Source: Phallusia mammillata (lineage: Eukaryota > Chordata > Ascidiacea > Phlebobranchia > Ascidiidae). From it: a DNA stretch of 64,000 nt. The notes beneath the pieces are model-generated. The model did not search any database. It was not told the DNA's origin and saw only the letters and a program-made list of their open reading frames with translations. The stretch is from the NCBI GenBank assembly GCA_003260075.1, contig QLIY01000184.1, positions 126,929 through 190,928 on the forward strand, written 5' to 3'. Made by a program: the position numbers and the translations under genes. Below, one piece after another: positions 63,410-64,000 of this stretch (position 1 is its first letter; every line of letters starts with the position of its first letter).

Positions 63410-63414
63410 GTATA
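63261..63414 (+). other. Segment nearly identical to FoxI gene 2 (probable conversion tract)
   Basis: Counterpart of 42943-43096, with two differences (63347 and 63398). Confidence 0.9.
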
Positions 63415-64000
63415 TTACATCGCGACGCCATTTTGTACGAACATGCAATTGTAGTGAATAATCTTGCAAAACGTCCCTCTCCGCCGGCGACAGCAACGAA
63501 CCGTAGTCTCATGCGCGACAAAAGCAGTAAACAACTAAATTATGCGGAAAACAAATACAGCGTTTAAAGCATTCGGTTCAATGTGTTTTCGAATGTAACA
63601 TTTTTTTTAAATACTATGTATATTACAAATAGGAAATAAACTAGTATTGTTTACCAAAGTGCATAAGAAATAGGAATTTATTTCCTCAAAGGGTGCACAT
63701 GCTTTCCAGTGAGATAGGCCATCGCAATCCACAACACTAACAACACATCAGTCAAACCCAACTTTCGCGCGAGCACAACTCCACGATTTTATCTCAATCA
63801 TTTTAATCGTATTATGCTAGCGTGGCACACACAAACGGCCATCCGTCTGCATAGAGTCGCTAGCGATAATCCTCAACGAGTAGTCATGACGTTAAAGCTG
63901 GCATGTAGATTTAAGCTACAGTCGAAAACTGCGTTTTGGGGTCGGGACAACACAGTTTAGAAATTTACACAAAACATGCTCATGAATATGTGAGCGACAC
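63410..64000 (+). other. Start of FoxI gene 3 intron
   Basis: Donor GTATAT at 63410. No exon or element is recognised up to the window edge. Confidence 0.7.

Noticed and set aside
1..64000. CRISPR arrays, insertion sequences, operons, riboswitches, viral genes
   Set aside because: No regularly spaced repeats, transposase frames, polycistronic gene strings or viral protein motifs were seen; the spliced genes show that this is an animal genome.

Overview
The window looks like chromosomal DNA of an invertebrate chordate, most likely an ascidian of the genus Ciona. The evidence is an AT-rich genome with short spliceosomal introns, an NK4/tinman-class homeobox gene, two muscle-type myosin regulatory light chain (RLC) genes, and three genes of the chordate FoxI forkhead class with the intron position typical of that class. 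The species cannot be fixed from the sequence alone. There are no bacterial-type operons, CRISPR arrays or insertion sequences.

Layout. (1) 2.8-10.1 kb, minus strand: a two-exon NK4 (Nkx2-5/tinman) gene with a 5.2 kb intron. (2) 10.1-21.6 kb: no recognisable gene. It holds a nested pair of small hAT-like elements with perfect 8-bp target duplications, short tandem repeats, and two direct duplications joined by exactly 10 C. (3) 21.6-24.4 kb, plus strand: a six-exon gene for an unrecognised highly charged protein, containing a 144-bp direct repeat around the only N in the window. (4) 24.8-26.7 kb, plus: RLC gene A with a compact TATA promoter. (5) 26.7-30.4 kb: no gene, one diverged tandem duplication. 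(6) 30.4-34.3 kb, plus: RLC gene B, which carries two homologous 102-nt versions of exon 4, a probable mutually exclusive exon pair. (7) 36.0-39.4, 42.4-47.4 and 62.4 kb to the window edge, plus: three FoxI-class genes. The second and third share a 154-bp stretch of the forkhead exon that is almost identical at the DNA level while the adjacent half of the same domain differs at about one base in five, which points to recent gene conversion. About 15 kb without a recognised gene separates the second and third.

All coding models were assembled by hand from open frames plus splice signals, and every junction proposed keeps frame. The exception is FoxI gene 2, where a 93-base poly-C tract inside exon 2 breaks the frame as printed. 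Long poly-C tracts (71, 48 and 93 bases), all on the plus strand, the C10-bounded duplications and the N-flanking repeat suggest local assembly or haplotype-merging faults, and should be resolved before any biological reading of those places.

Functionally the window combines a heart/muscle-lineage regulator (NK4), contractile protein genes (the RLC pair) and a family of FoxI regulators. Coordinated regulation is possible but is inference only.
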